A stretch of 64,000 nt of DNA from a bacterium (GTDB lineage Bacteria; Krumholzibacteriota; Krumholzibacteriia; LZORAL124-64-63): the NCBI GenBank assembly GCA_016703265.1, contig JADJCK010000009.1, forward strand, positions 310,001 through 374,000, written 5' to 3'. Both the position numbers and the translations under genes were made by a program. Of this stretch, positions 18,376-28,010 are shown in pieces. The notes beneath the pieces are model-generated. The model saw nothing but the letters and a program-made list of their open reading frames with translations. It was not told the DNA's origin and ran no database searches. Position 1 is the first letter of the stretch. Each line of letters begins with the position of its first letter.

Positions 18376-19989
18376 ATGAGCAAGAAGCAGATTCCGCAAT
18401 CGCTGGTCGCTGCGCTGGTCGCGATCATGCTGGTGGCCGGCGTGGCCATGGCGCAGCCGACGATGGTGAGCTACCAGGGGAACCTGGATGTGAACGGCAC
18501 GCCGTTCACCGGCAACGCGCAGTTCAAGTTCGCCATCATGTGCGGCACGACCAGCCCGTGGTCGAACGACGGCACCAGCAGCAACGGTAGCGAGCCCACG
18601 GCGGCGGTCACGCTGCCGGTGGCGCAGGGTGTGTTCAGCGTCCTGCTCGGGGATCCGACGCTGTCGATGACTGCCCTGACCGGGGCCCTGATCTACAGCT
18701 GCACGTCGCCCGACCTGCGCGTGTGGGTCGACACCGGTACCGGCTTCGAGCAACTGACCGACCAGCCGCTCGCCAGCAGCCCGTTCGCCCTGAAGTCGAC
18801 CTACGCCTCTGGTGCGATCGGCACCTTCAAGGTGAACGATGGATCCACGACGACGTTTTCGGTCGACGGCACCACCGGCATGGCCGACGTCGGCTCGATC
18901 CGCTTCCCCGACAACTCTGTGCAGACGACGGCGGCCACCGGTGGCGGCGCCGACGGCGACTGGATCGTCAACGGCGTCAACATGTCGTCGGGCGTGACGG
19001 GCAATGTCGGCATCGGAACTGACACGCCGCAGGCGAAGCTGCACCTTTCCGGAACCGGCGACGCGCCCGAGATCCGACTGAACGGCGACAGCACGATGCT
19101 CAGCGGAGAAGTCTGGGGCGCCCAATCCCTGTATAACCTGAACACGACCCTGCTCGGGCGCACCTACTGGAAGGGCGGCGCGTCGCTGGCGCCGGACTTC
19201 ACCATCGACGCGCGCAACAAGATCGATGCCTTCACCGTGGACGGGGCCACGGGCGTGGTCGGCATCCACACCCCTACGCCTTCGTCGTCCAAGTCCTTGA
19301 CGCTGCAGGGCGTCAGCGCCAACTCGGGCTGGCTGCAGTTCCGGACCAACGCCGGCGCCGACGTCTGGCATCTGACCCATGAAGGCGGCGGCCTGAATTT
19401 CGTCGTGAGCGGCGTGGCGGCCAACCGCCTGGTGCTGATGCCGGGCGGCAACGTGGGCGTGGGCACCGCCGCGCCGAGCGCACGGTTGGAAGTGGCCGGC
19501 AATGCCGTCATCACGGGCAACCTGACAGTGCAGGGAACCATCTCCGGGGGCGCCGGTGGCGCTGGCGGATCGATTGCCATCCCTTCGTCGGCTTTCCTGG
19601 AGTCGGACACCAACCTGATGGACGTACACCGCAGCAACGTGATCCTGAACGGTCGCACGGCCGGCCAGGGGTTGACGTTCGAGGCGCCGATCTACCTGCC
19701 CGATGGCGCCACCATCACCGGTTTCGTGATCTACGTGACCGACTCGGACGCGACCCGCAACGTCCAGACGTTCCTGCTCAGCCATCCGTTCACGGCGGGC
19801 GCGGGCGCCATCATCGCCACCCTGGCAACAAGCGGCACTCCGGGCCGCACGATGTTGTCGAATACGAGCCTGGCCACGGTCGTAAACAACAACACCAACC
19901 ACTACGTGGTGGCGTGCAACTGGACGACCCCCACCACCGTGACTGCTGTGGCCGTGCACGGCATGCGGGTCACCTACACGCTGCCCTGA
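18376..19989 (+). CDS. Exported tail-fibre-like repeat protein
   Basis: A 537-residue secreted protein with a signal peptide (MSKKQIPQSL then a hydrophobic core ending VAMAQ). The N-terminal domain begins MVSYQGNLDVNGTPF. The centre and C-terminal half carry repeats of the type GNVGIGTDTPQAKLHLSG, GVVGIHTPTP and GNVGVGTAAPSARLEVAG, characteristic of beta-solenoid or tail-fibre-like surface proteins that resemble phage tail collar/needle architecture. A Gly-rich hinge (GGAGGAGGS) separates a C-terminal beta domain. It probably forms a trimeric surface fibre; adhesive or structural role is inference. AGGA precedes the ATG; the next gene begins 8 nt after the stop. Confidence 0.7.
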   Translation: MSKKQIPQSLVAALVAIMLVAGVAMAQPTMVSYQGNLDVNGTPFTGNAQFKFAIMCGTTSPWSNDGTSSNGSEPTAAVTLPVAQGVFSVLLGDPTLSMTALTGALIYSCTSPDLRVWVDTGTGFEQLTDQPLASSPFALKSTYASGAIGTFKVNDGSTTTFSVDGTTGMADVGSIRFPDNSVQTTAATGGGADGDWIVNGVNMSSGVTGNVGIGTDTPQAKLHLSGTGDAPEIRLNGDSTMLSGEVWGAQSLYNLNTTLLGRTYWKGGASLAPDFTIDARNKIDAFTVDGATGVVGIHTPTPSSSKSLTLQGVSANSGWLQFRTNAGADVWHLTHEGGGLNFVVSGVAANRLVLMPGGNVGVGTAAPSARLEVAGNAVITGNLTVQGTISGGAGGAGGSIAIPSSAFLESDTNLMDVHRSNVILNGRTAGQGLTFEAPIYLPDGATITGFVIYVTDSDATRNVQTFLLSHPFTAGAGAIIATLATSGTPGRTMLSNTSLATVVNNNTNHYVVACNWTTPTTVTAVAVHGMRVTYTLP

Positions 19990-19997
19990 GGAACACC

Positions 19998-22166
19998 ATG
20001 CGACTGCTGCGCACCGCCACGTTGAATCTGGTCCTGGTCGCCCTGGCGGCGACCGGGGCCGGCGCGACTTGCATCGACTACGCGAGCGGCCCGGTACTGC
20101 GTGGTAATGCCGACACTGGCACGTACGCCTGGGCGGTGGCCGTCGCCGACGATCTGGCCTTCGTGGCGGACGACGACGGCAACCTCGCGATCATCGATGT
20201 CGCGGACCCCGACCAACCCGCCGTCATCGGCAACGTGGACCTGCCGGGGCGCGCGCGGAGCGTGGCCGTGGCTGGCGATTTCGCCTACGTCGTGGTCGAG
20301 TTCGGCAGCGTCCACGTCATCTCGATCGTGACGCCGTCGAATCCGGTCCTGCTCGGCAGCCTGGACACGCCGGGACTGGCCTACGGCATCGCCGTGGACG
20401 GTTCGTACGCCTATGTGGCCGACCACATCTTCGGCCTGTCCATCCTGGACCTGGCACAACCGGGCGCGCCGCAGACGGCCGGCAACGTGGACACGCCGGG
20501 GATCGCCACGAACGTGGCGGTGTCGGGCAACCACGCCTACGTGGCTGACGGCAGCGCCGGTATCCAGGTCGTCGCGGTGGGTGACCCGGAGGCGCCCCTG
20601 GTCATCGGCACAGTCGACACGCCGGGAAACGCCGTCGGCCTGGCGCTGTCGGGGGGCCTGCTGCTGGTGGCCGATGGCACCGAGGGGTTGCGGATCGTCG
20701 ACGTCACGAATCCGGCGGCGCCGGTCTCTCTGGGCGGCGTGGACACGCCCGGCGTCGCGTTGGGCGTGGCCGTCAATGGTATCCACGCCTATGTCGCAGA
20801 TGACGAAGCCGGACTTCAGGTCGTGGATTTCAGCAATCCCCAGGCGCCCCGCATCATCGGCCGCATCGAAACGCCTGGCAGGCCGGTCGCCGTACACTAC
20901 GCCGCAGGGTTGGCCTACGTGGCGGACTACGACAACGGCCTGCAGATCGTGGACCTGGCGCGGCCGGCCTCGCCGCTGATCGTCGCCGCAGTCGACACAC
21001 CCGGGCAGGCCAAGGCCGTCGCCCTGACCGCCAGCTACGCCTATGTGGCGGACGATGCCGGCGGGCTGAGCGTGGTCGACATCAGGGATCCGAAGGAACC
21101 GGTGCTGGCCAACACGCTGCCCCAGGCCGGGCCGCCGCTGGGGATCGCCATCGTCGGCACGCTCGCCTATGTGGCCGCCGCGGAGAACGGGTTGCAGATC
21201 TACAGCCTCGCCAATCCTGTCAGCCCGACCCTGTTGGGCAGCGTGGACACACCGGGCATCGCCCAGTCTGTGGCTGTGCAGGGGAACATCGCCTGCATCG
21301 CCGACGGGCTGTCGGGACTGCAGATCATCCGCGTTACGGCGCCCACCGAGCCCCAACTCATACGGACGGTGGACACGCCGCACAACGCCGCGTCAGTTGT
21401 GATCAGTGGGCAATACGCCTACGTCGCCGACGGCGCCTCGGGCCTGCAGGTCGTCAGCATCGCCTCGCCGACGGCGCCGCTGCTGGTCGGCGGCGTCGAC
21501 ACGCCGGGTTCGGCCCAGAGGGTCGCCGTGGTGGGCTCCACCGCCTACGTCGCCGACTTCTGGAACGGACTGCAGATCATCGACGTGACCAGTCCCACCG
21601 TCCCCCAGATCGTCGGCGCGCTCGATACGCCCGGCACCGCCTACGGCGTGACCGTCGCCGACGGTGTGGCCTACGTCGCGGACGACCTGTACGGCCTGCA
21701 AGTCATGGATGTCGCCAACCCGTGCGACCCCCGGCTGGTGGGCAGCCTGGACACGCCGGGCCAGACGCTGAGCACGACGGTTCAGGACGGGTTGGTCTAT
21801 GTGGCGGACTACCTCGCGGGGCTGCAGATCGTCCCGGCGCAGTGCGGCTACGCCTCGGCGGTGAGCGATGAAGACCGGTCACCGGTCGGTCCGGCGCCGA
21901 CGCTGCGCGCCTGGCCCAACCCCTCGACCGGGGAGTTCTTCCTGCGCGCACGGCGGGATCGCGGGGCGCCCGTCCGTCTGGACATCCTCGACGTGGCGGG
22001 GCGGCATGTGCGAACCCTGGTCGTCGACGAAGGCGCGGGGGCGGAGCCGGTGGTGCGCTGGGACGGGCGCGGCGAGGACGGACGCACGGTGGCGGCCGGT
22101 GTGTATTTCGCGCGGTCGACCACGCCGGCGGGCGCGGCGACGGCGCGGCTGGTGCTGATCAGATGA
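19998..22166 (+). CDS. Exported LVIVD-repeat double beta-propeller with FlgD-like tail
   Basis: A 722-residue secreted protein. After the signal peptide (about 1-22) come 13 complete and one partial LVIVD-type repeats of exactly 42 residues, consensus AYVADxxxGLQIVDVxNPxxP...DTPGxAxxVAV. Fourteen repeats suit two seven-bladed propellers. The C-terminal 80 residues are a FlgD-like domain (AWPNPSTGEFFLRAR, VRLDILDVAGRHVRTL, VRWDGRGEDGRTVAAGVYFAR, ending LVLIR). The ATG at 19998 has GAGGA overlapping the upstream stop, so it is tightly coupled to the fibre-like gene. Role is probably surface protein-protein or glycan binding; the ligand is unknown. Confidence 0.82.
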   Translation: MRLLRTATLNLVLVALAATGAGATCIDYASGPVLRGNADTGTYAWAVAVADDLAFVADDDGNLAIIDVADPDQPAVIGNVDLPGRARSVAVAGDFAYVVVEFGSVHVISIVTPSNPVLLGSLDTPGLAYGIAVDGSYAYVADHIFGLSILDLAQPGAPQTAGNVDTPGIATNVAVSGNHAYVADGSAGIQVVAVGDPEAPLVIGTVDTPGNAVGLALSGGLLLVADGTEGLRIVDVTNPAAPVSLGGVDTPGVALGVAVNGIHAYVADDEAGLQVVDFSNPQAPRIIGRIETPGRPVAVHYAAGLAYVADYDNGLQIVDLARPASPLIVAAVDTPGQAKAVALTASYAYVADDAGGLSVVDIRDPKEPVLANTLPQAGPPLGIAIVGTLAYVAAAENGLQIYSLANPVSPTLLGSVDTPGIAQSVAVQGNIACIADGLSGLQIIRVTAPTEPQLIRTVDTPHNAASVVISGQYAYVADGASGLQVVSIASPTAPLLVGGVDTPGSAQRVAVVGSTAYVADFWNGLQIIDVTSPTVPQIVGALDTPGTAYGVTVADGVAYVADDLYGLQVMDVANPCDPRLVGSLDTPGQTLSTTVQDGLVYVADYLAGLQIVPAQCGYASAVSDEDRSPVGPAPTLRAWPNPSTGEFFLRARRDRGAPVRLDILDVAGRHVRTLVVDEGAGAEPVVRWDGRGEDGRTVAAGVYFARSTTPAGAATARLVLIR

Positions 22167-22194
22167 CGGCGATCACGATCCGAGGAGTGGCACG

Positions 22195-24441
22195 ATGCGC
22201 AAGACGATCCATCCCCTATTCCTGGTGCTCGGCCTGCTGCTGACCGCGGGCGGATCCGGCTGTGGCGGCAAGAGCGATCCCACGGCGCCGCCGGGCGCAC
22301 GGGTCACCGTCGAGTCGAGCCGCCAGGCCACGCGGACCATCGGTCCGGACGGCGGCGTGCTGACGACCACCAGCATCTCCGGCGTCACCTTCACGCTGGA
22401 GATCCCGGCATTCGCGCTGCCGGCCGACGTGGAAATCTCCATGGCGCCAGTCGCTGCCATCGCGGACCTGCCCTGGTCGGGCGGATTGGCGGCGGCCGTG
22501 CAGCTGGAGCCGTCGGGCTTGACCCTGATCCGGCCGGCGATGCTGACGGTCGCGAATGCGGCGCCGCTGGGCGTCGGCCAGCAGATGGTGGGGTTCAACT
22601 ACGAAGGCGACGCCGCGACGTTCGAGCTGACGGTCGCCGCGCTGGGGGGCGGGGCCATCCGCGTGCCGGTGCCGCACTTCAGCGGCGCGGGTGCGGCTGC
22701 GGCCACGCCGGAAGAAGTGGACGATTCGGCCTGCGAACGGCCCGGCTTTCGTGATCGGTTGCGTTGCATCGCGCTCGACAATACGAACATCCGCGAACGC
22801 TTCCTCCTGGCGGCGCGCGCATCGCTCAACGATGTCGTGGTACCGGCCGTCCGCGGCGACGGCGGGTTCCCGTTGCGCGATGCGGTCATCGACGAGTACT
22901 TGGACTGGTACGATCTGATGCGCGGATTCGCCGTCTACTTCGAGGCGCCTGACTGGGAGGACGTGCTTGCCGAGGACCTCAACGCCGCGGATGAATTGGT
23001 CATCGAGCGTCTTCGAGACTCGATCGCTGCGCACAAGCAGCAGCTCTGTACGGGCGCCCGCGACCTCGAGACCCTGGTCGCGATCTTCGAGCTGAACTGG
23101 CTGGCCAAGGCCACGGCCTTCGATATCGAGGAACACGGGCTCGCCGAAGCGCAGGTGCTCGACGGGCTCTGCGCGGAGGTCGTCGTTGAACACTTCGATC
23201 TGCCCGAGCCCCTGCCCGTCGGGGTTGACGTGTCGGCGGATGTCGACCTGAGGCTGGATCTCGGCGGCGTGCCCGTGGACGTACCGTTCCAGGTCCAGGT
23301 GTACGGACAGGTCGAGTGCGCGGGCCCGGTCGCTTCCTGCGAAGGACGGAGTGATGCGGCCGGCGTCTTCACGGCGGTGGTCCGGCGGGTCGACGAAAGC
23401 CAGAACTACCTGTGGCTGACCGCGAGGCCCGTTCTGCCGCTGTTCAGCCCGGAGGGCGGGTTGACGCTGGCCACCGTGCCGATCTTCGGGCTGGCTTCGC
23501 TGTTCCGAGGGACGAGCGGCACTTTGACCGATTTCCTCTCGGTCGTGACGCCGGGCACGCCGACTTCATTCGGGGTAGCCGTGGTTCGCGAGGTGAGCGA
23601 GGACGTCTTCGCGCCGTTGCCGAATGTACTTGTCACGTGTGTGGTCGACGGCGGCCAGGCAGATCCGGTCGTCGCGATCACCGATGGTGACGGTGTAGCC
23701 AGAACCATGATCACGGCCGACGCAGGGGTCGATTCGGTCATCGTGCAGTTCAGTGTCAGCGACAATGGCGTGGTACTCAGCCGCGGCCGGGCTGCCGCGC
23801 TCGTGGTCAGCGACGGCGGTACGATCACGTTGATCGAGCGCATCAGCGGGTCCTACGCCAACACGGCCGATGTCGGAAACTGTCCGCCCCAATCGGATCC
23901 CCATTGGGAGACGACGTCCGGCTTCGTGACGCTATCGGCCGGGGTCGGACAGACTTGTACCCCAGAGGACCCGGACATTGACGACTGGACAGCCACCGCG
24001 TCGAGCTTTGTCAGCCAGTCTTCGGATTCCGGGATCGCCGCCGATGGGCGGTCGGCCGTCATGACGTTCACTGCCACGGGAACGTCACAGGCGTCCGCCA
24101 CGAATGCGACCGCCAGAACGTATTACAGTGCCGACTTCAACGTCCATTTCGAGATTCAGGGGGGACCGATGACATTCCAGCTGGACGCGATGGTCGATGC
24201 GAGCATCCGCGGCGGGATCTCCATTACGCTGCAAACCGCCGATTGGGACGTTCTCTACGAGTGGGAACACTATGTGGGGGACGACGGCCCTTCATCGATC
24301 CTGGTCGCCGGCAATCTGCCGCCCGGCCGCTATCGGGGACAGGTCCAGGTGCAGGGAAGCGCCACTGCGAACGTGTGGGCGTCATCCTTCTGCAGCGGGC
24401 AGGCGACGCTGACGCTGAATCAGGCGACGGCGGCGCCATGA
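22195..24441 (+). CDS. Large lipoprotein with ZU5-like and Ig-like domains
   Basis: A 748-residue protein with a lipoprotein signal peptide (hydrophobic LFLVLGLLLTAGGSGC, Cys 23). Residues about 45-120 resemble a ZU5-type beta domain (IGPDGGVLTT..., FTLEIPAFALPADVEISM). The middle is an uncharacterised helical region with scattered cysteines (CERPGF, RLRCIAL, CTGARD). The region around 340-560 contains Ig-like strands (VDVPFQVQVYGQVEC, VLVTCVVDGGQADP, DGDGVARTMITAD). The C-terminal part is beta-rich. It is the last gene of the exported-protein run, followed at once by a strong hairpin. Surface anchoring is clear; function is not. Confidence 0.7.
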   Translation: MRKTIHPLFLVLGLLLTAGGSGCGGKSDPTAPPGARVTVESSRQATRTIGPDGGVLTTTSISGVTFTLEIPAFALPADVEISMAPVAAIADLPWSGGLAAAVQLEPSGLTLIRPAMLTVANAAPLGVGQQMVGFNYEGDAATFELTVAALGGGAIRVPVPHFSGAGAAAATPEEVDDSACERPGFRDRLRCIALDNTNIRERFLLAARASLNDVVVPAVRGDGGFPLRDAVIDEYLDWYDLMRGFAVYFEAPDWEDVLAEDLNAADELVIERLRDSIAAHKQQLCTGARDLETLVAIFELNWLAKATAFDIEEHGLAEAQVLDGLCAEVVVEHFDLPEPLPVGVDVSADVDLRLDLGGVPVDVPFQVQVYGQVECAGPVASCEGRSDAAGVFTAVVRRVDESQNYLWLTARPVLPLFSPEGGLTLATVPIFGLASLFRGTSGTLTDFLSVVTPGTPTSFGVAVVREVSEDVFAPLPNVLVTCVVDGGQADPVVAITDGDGVARTMITADAGVDSVIVQFSVSDNGVVLSRGRAAALVVSDGGTITLIERISGSYANTADVGNCPPQSDPHWETTSGFVTLSAGVGQTCTPEDPDIDDWTATASSFVSQSSDSGIAADGRSAVMTFTATGTSQASATNATARTYYSADFNVHFEIQGGPMTFQLDAMVDASIRGGISITLQTADWDVLYEWEHYVGDDGPSSILVAGNLPPGRYRGQVQVQGSATANVWASSFCSGQATLTLNQATAAP

Positions 24442-24448
24442 AGTCCGC

Positions 24449-24481
24449 GGAGGACCGGCGGCACGACACCGCCGGTCCTCC
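24449..24481. terminator. Strong bidirectional hairpin terminator
   Basis: GGAGGACCGGCGG and its perfect complement form a 13-bp stem with a 7-nt loop, 7 nt after the lipoprotein stop and 27 nt from the convergent methyltransferase stop. It separates the exported-protein run from the glycan locus. Confidence 0.75.
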
Positions 24482-24508
24482 GGTCTTCCTGCCCCGAACG
24501 TGCCGTCG

Positions 24509-25510
24509 CTACACCAGCCGCGCCATCACCGTCAACGTCCGCCCCAGTCCCAGCTCGCCCAGCGCGCGATAGACCTTTGCCAGCCGTGCGCCTTCACCGG
24601 CCGCATGCAGGTTCTTCTCCAGCTGCATGCGCTTGCCGTGGACGACCTTGCCCAGCGCAGGGTCGGCGATGTAGTCCTCGCCCATCAGGGCGAACGCCTC
24701 CAGCGGGAAGCTGGCCAGGTGCGCGCACGGCTCGAAGCCTTCGCGACGCAGCAGCGCCTCGAGGTCGGCGCGGTCGAAGTAGTTCAGGTGCTCGCGCGGC
24801 GAGACCCACCAGCGGGCGTGGCCGCGCAGCCTGACGAGCGCTTCCTGCAGCGGGTTGAAGTCGTTGGGCGCGGTGACCGAGACCAGGCCTCCGGGCGCCA
24901 GGGCGCCGCGCGCGGTGCGCAGCATCGCCGCCGGGTCGGGCACGTGCTCGAGCACGTTGTGCAGGTGGACCACGTCGACCGGTTCCAGGTGGGCGATGGC
25001 GGCAGGCGTGAAGAAGTCGATGATGACGTTCTCGCCGAGCGTGTCGCGCGTGTGCAGGGCCGCGGGGCGGCCGGGTTCCACGCCGACGGTGCGCCAGCCG
25101 CGCCTGGAGCCGTACTGGACGAACCAGCCGGGGCCCGAACCCACATCCACCAGGGAACACCGGCCGGCCGGCAGCAGTTCCTCGAACAGGTCGTACTTGG
25201 CGCCGAACTCCAGGTGCCACCAGTCCAGGTTCGCGCGCTGGCTGGCGATATACGACTCGTGGAGCGTGCCGTAGAAGTCCTCGGTGTAGAGTTTGTCGAT
25301 GGCCGCCGGCTCGGGAAGGGGCATCACGTGGCGGAATCCGCACCGGTGGCAGGCGATGACGTCCACGTCGTGGTTGCGGGCCACGACCTGGCCTTCGTGG
25401 GCGACGGCTGCGCCCAAGGTCGCGCCCGTTGACGCGGCAACCTGCTGCGCAACAGCAGCTTCAGTGGACCCCAGTGCGGTCCTGGCGGCATCTTCGAGAC
25501 GGACAGTCAT
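24509..25510 (-). CDS. Class I SAM-dependent methyltransferase
   Basis: A 333-residue methyltransferase of the Methyltransf_23 type. Motif I is LVDVGSGPGWFVQYG, motif II is VDVVHLHNVLEHVPDP, and motif III is ALAPGGLVSVTAPNDFN. A short N-terminal zinc-ribbon-like stretch retains one CxxC (IACHRCGFRH) and then YTEDFYG, typical of methyltransferases in surface-glycan clusters that modify sugars or lipid-linked intermediates. The ATG at 25510 has GGAG upstream; the 25552 start adds an unconserved tail. It diverges from the second methyltransferase (25664), sharing a 153-nt promoter region. Acceptor unknown. Confidence 0.82.
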   Translation of the reverse strand: MTVRLEDAARTALGSTEAAVAQQVAASTGATLGAAVAHEGQVVARNHDVDVIACHRCGFRHVMPLPEPAAIDKLYTEDFYGTLHESYIASQRANLDWWHLEFGAKYDLFEELLPAGRCSLVDVGSGPGWFVQYGSRRGWRTVGVEPGRPAALHTRDTLGENVIIDFFTPAAIAHLEPVDVVHLHNVLEHVPDPAAMLRTARGALAPGGLVSVTAPNDFNPLQEALVRLRGHARWWVSPREHLNYFDRADLEALLRREGFEPCAHLASFPLEAFALMGEDYIADPALGKVVHGKRMQLEKNLHAAGEGARLAKVYRALGELGLGRTLTVMARLV

Positions 25511-25663
25511 TCCCGGGCTCCATTCCTCGAGTCGTCGACGGCACACCCTCACGGACGCTGCAGTATCAAGGACGGTGCCAGATGGAGCCCGCCCGGCGAC
25601 GGGCTCGCCGTTTGCATACCGGGCCCGTCACCAGGAACCGGAAGACCGGCGAAGGAGCCCCGC

Positions 25664-26893
25664 ATGGCCGCGACGACCACCATCCCCCATCCCGCGCGCG
25701 CGAACACGACCGCGACGACCGCCTGCCCGTTGTGCGGGTCAGGGGGCGGCACGCCGGTCGCCACGCAGGTCGTGCCGGCGCTGGCGCCCGATGCCGACCA
25801 CACCGACTGGCCCGTGCGCGCCATCGCCTATCACGGCTGCCCGGACTGCGGCACGATGTCGCAGTATCCGCTGCCGGAGCCGGGCGAACTGGACCGCTAC
25901 TACGCTACGGTGCGCATGGCGCGCCACGTGCCGGCGGCTGCAGCGGCCAAGCAGCGCGTGTACGACGATCGCCACGACCTGCTGCGCCGCATCACGGGGC
26001 TGCGTTCGGGCACCTGCCTCGAGGTGGGCTGCGGCAACGGACTGCTGCTCCAGATGATCGCCGAGCGCTGGGGATTGCGCGCGTGCGGGCTGGAGCCGTC
26101 GTCGTCGTACGACACGCAGCCGCAGGTGGCCATCACGCACTGCACACTCCAGGATTTCGCGCCGCAGGCACTGGATTGGCCTGCACGCTACGACCTTGTC
26201 TACTGCCGCCACGTGCTCGAACACGTGACCGATCCCGGCGCTTTCCTGCAGCAGATGGCGGCACTGGTGGCGCCCGGCGGCTGGCTGTACGTGGAAGTGC
26301 CGTCGTCGACGCTGCATGCGCGGCGCGGCCTGCCCGACAGCGGGCAGAACATCCACGCCGTGCACCTGCACCACTACACGGGCCCGGGGCTGGCGACGGC
26401 GCTGGCCTCCTGCGGGCTGACCGTCACCCATCTCGAGGACCGGGACGTGCACCGCTACCCGTCGCTGTGCGTGGCGGCGCAGCGCGGGTTCGATGCCGCC
26501 GGGCAGTTCCGCGAACAGCTGGACCGGCAGCAGGCGCGGTTCGTCCGCGCGGCCGAGCGGCTGGTCCGGATCCTGCACGATGCGGACGGCGCCCCGGTCG
26601 TGGTCTGGGGAGCGGGCGCCGACCTGGGACAGGTCCTGCCGCTGGTGCCCGAGGCCGTGCGCCGGGGGCTGTGGCTGTACGATCGCAGCCCCACGAAGCA
26701 GGGTCGCCGGCTCCTGGGGGTGCCGATCCTGGACGACCGGAAACTGGCGGAACTGGGAGCGGCCCGGCTGGTGGCCGGCTGCGGCAACCGGACGCTGGTG
26801 GACGATATCCGTGCAGAGGCGGCTGAGCGCTTTCCGCAGGCGCCGCTGGCGGAACTGTTCGACGCGGACTTCGACAAGGATGCCGAACGCTGA
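25664..26893 (+). CDS. C-methyltransferase-like protein with zinc-ribbon N-terminus
   Basis: A 409-residue protein with three parts. A zinc-binding N-terminus uses CPLCG and CPDCG (two CxxC pairs, about 20-60). A class I methyltransferase core has LEVGCGNGLLLQMI, YCRHVLEHVTDP and LVAPGGWLYVEVPS. A C-terminal Rossmann-like domain carries PVVVWGAGADLGQVLPLV. The combination matches sugar C-methyltransferases of the Methyltransf_13/23/14 architecture, acting on nucleotide keto-deoxysugars. It begins the plus-strand glycan operon, with pseB 41 nt downstream. It could methylate the 4-keto sugar made by PseB, but this is inference. Confidence 0.82.
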   Translation: MAATTTIPHPARANTTATTACPLCGSGGGTPVATQVVPALAPDADHTDWPVRAIAYHGCPDCGTMSQYPLPEPGELDRYYATVRMARHVPAAAAAKQRVYDDRHDLLRRITGLRSGTCLEVGCGNGLLLQMIAERWGLRACGLEPSSSYDTQPQVAITHCTLQDFAPQALDWPARYDLVYCRHVLEHVTDPGAFLQQMAALVAPGGWLYVEVPSSTLHARRGLPDSGQNIHAVHLHHYTGPGLATALASCGLTVTHLEDRDVHRYPSLCVAAQRGFDAAGQFREQLDRQQARFVRAAERLVRILHDADGAPVVVWGAGADLGQVLPLVPEAVRRGLWLYDRSPTKQGRRLLGVPILDDRKLAELGAARLVAGCGNRTLVDDIRAEAAERFPQAPLAELFDADFDKDAER

Positions 26894-26933
26894 CCGGGGC
26901 CGGGGACGGCCCCCGGGGAAGGACGGGGCGAGG

Positions 26934-28010
26934 ATGGAAGCGAGCTTTACCAACGGGACCGGCCCGGACATGGCCGCGGGCGGCCCGGGCGACATCTACG
27001 CCGGCAAGACGATCCTCATCACGGGCGGCACCGGCTCGCTGGGCAACGCCCTCGTCGAGCGCTTCCTGAAGACAAGCGTGCGGCGCATCATCATCTACAG
27101 CCGCGACGAGTTCAAGCAGTACCACATGGAGCAGAAGTTCGCGGCGCATCGCGCCCGGCTCCGCTTCTTCATCGGCGACGTCCGCGACCGCGCCCGCCTG
27201 TACCGCGCCTTCACGGGCGTCGACTACGTGATCCACGCGGCGGCCCTCAAGCACGTGCACCTGATGGAATACAACCCGCACGAGGCCGTGCAGACCAACA
27301 TCGTCGGGGCCATGAATCTGCTCGACGCGGCCATCGACCGCGGCGTGAAGAAGGTCGTGGCGCTGTCGACCGACAAGGCCGTGAACCCGGTCAATCTCTA
27401 CGGCGCGACGAAGCTCGTCTCGGACAAGCTGTTCCGCGCCGCGCACGCCTACTCGGCCGGCGGCACCCAGTTCGTGGTCGTGCGCTACGGCAACGTCGTG
27501 GGCAGCCGCGGCTCGGTCATCCCCTTCTTCCGCCGGTTGACCGCCGAGGGCGCCGATTCGCTGCCCATCACCGACAGCCGCATGACGCGCTTCTGGATCA
27601 CGCTCGACCAGAGCGTGGACCTGGTGGTGCGCGCGCTGGAGACCGGCGGCGGCGGCGAAGTGTTCCTGTCGCGCATCCCGTCCTGCCTGATCACCGACGT
27701 GGCACGCGCGGTCAACCCGAGGGCCAAGCTGGTCGAGACGGGCATCCGCCCGGGCGAGAAGCTGCACGAGGTGATGCTGACCGAGGACGAGGCGCGCTCG
27801 ACCTTCGACTACGGCGATCACTACGTGGTCTATCCCCTGGCCTACGCCGAGAAGCTGCAGGAGCACGTGCGCCCGGGCGGCGTGCTGGTACCGCGCGAGT
27901 TCCGCTACGCGTCCGACACGAACGACCAGTGGCTGTCGCTGGCCGACCTCACCATGCTTCTGGGCGAGGTTGCCGGGGAAGAGGCCCTTGCCGTGGGGGG
28001 CCGCGCATGA
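26934..28010 (+). CDS. pseB: UDP-N-acetylglucosamine 4,6-dehydratase (inverting)
   Basis: A 358-residue short-chain-dehydrogenase-like enzyme, first step of CMP-pseudaminic acid synthesis: it converts UDP-GlcNAc to a UDP-4-keto-6-deoxy-beta-L-sugar with bound NADP. The nucleotide loop is TGGTGSLG (30-37). The catalytic residues are D147-K148 (STDKAVNP) and Y156/K160 in LYGATK, with the same D-K-N8-Y spacing as FlaA1/PseB, plus HVHLMEYNP and SRMTRFWITL. An N-terminal extension of about 20 residues precedes the usual start. pseC follows with an ATGA overlap, confirming pathway coupling. The assignment as inverting dehydratase rests on family motifs. Confidence 0.92.
   Translation: MEASFTNGTGPDMAAGGPGDIYAGKTILITGGTGSLGNALVERFLKTSVRRIIIYSRDEFKQYHMEQKFAAHRARLRFFIGDVRDRARLYRAFTGVDYVIHAAALKHVHLMEYNPHEAVQTNIVGAMNLLDAAIDRGVKKVVALSTDKAVNPVNLYGATKLVSDKLFRAAHAYSAGGTQFVVVRYGNVVGSRGSVIPFFRRLTAEGADSLPITDSRMTRFWITLDQSVDLVVRALETGGGGEVFLSRIPSCLITDVARAVNPRAKLVETGIRPGEKLHEVMLTEDEARSTFDYGDHYVVYPLAYAEKLQEHVRPGGVLVPREFRYASDTNDQWLSLADLTMLLGEVAGEEALAVGGRA

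Noticed and set aside
19998..22166. DNA-level tandem repeat in the LVIVD gene
   Set aside because: The repeat is at protein level only; codons differ between units, so no recent DNA duplication.
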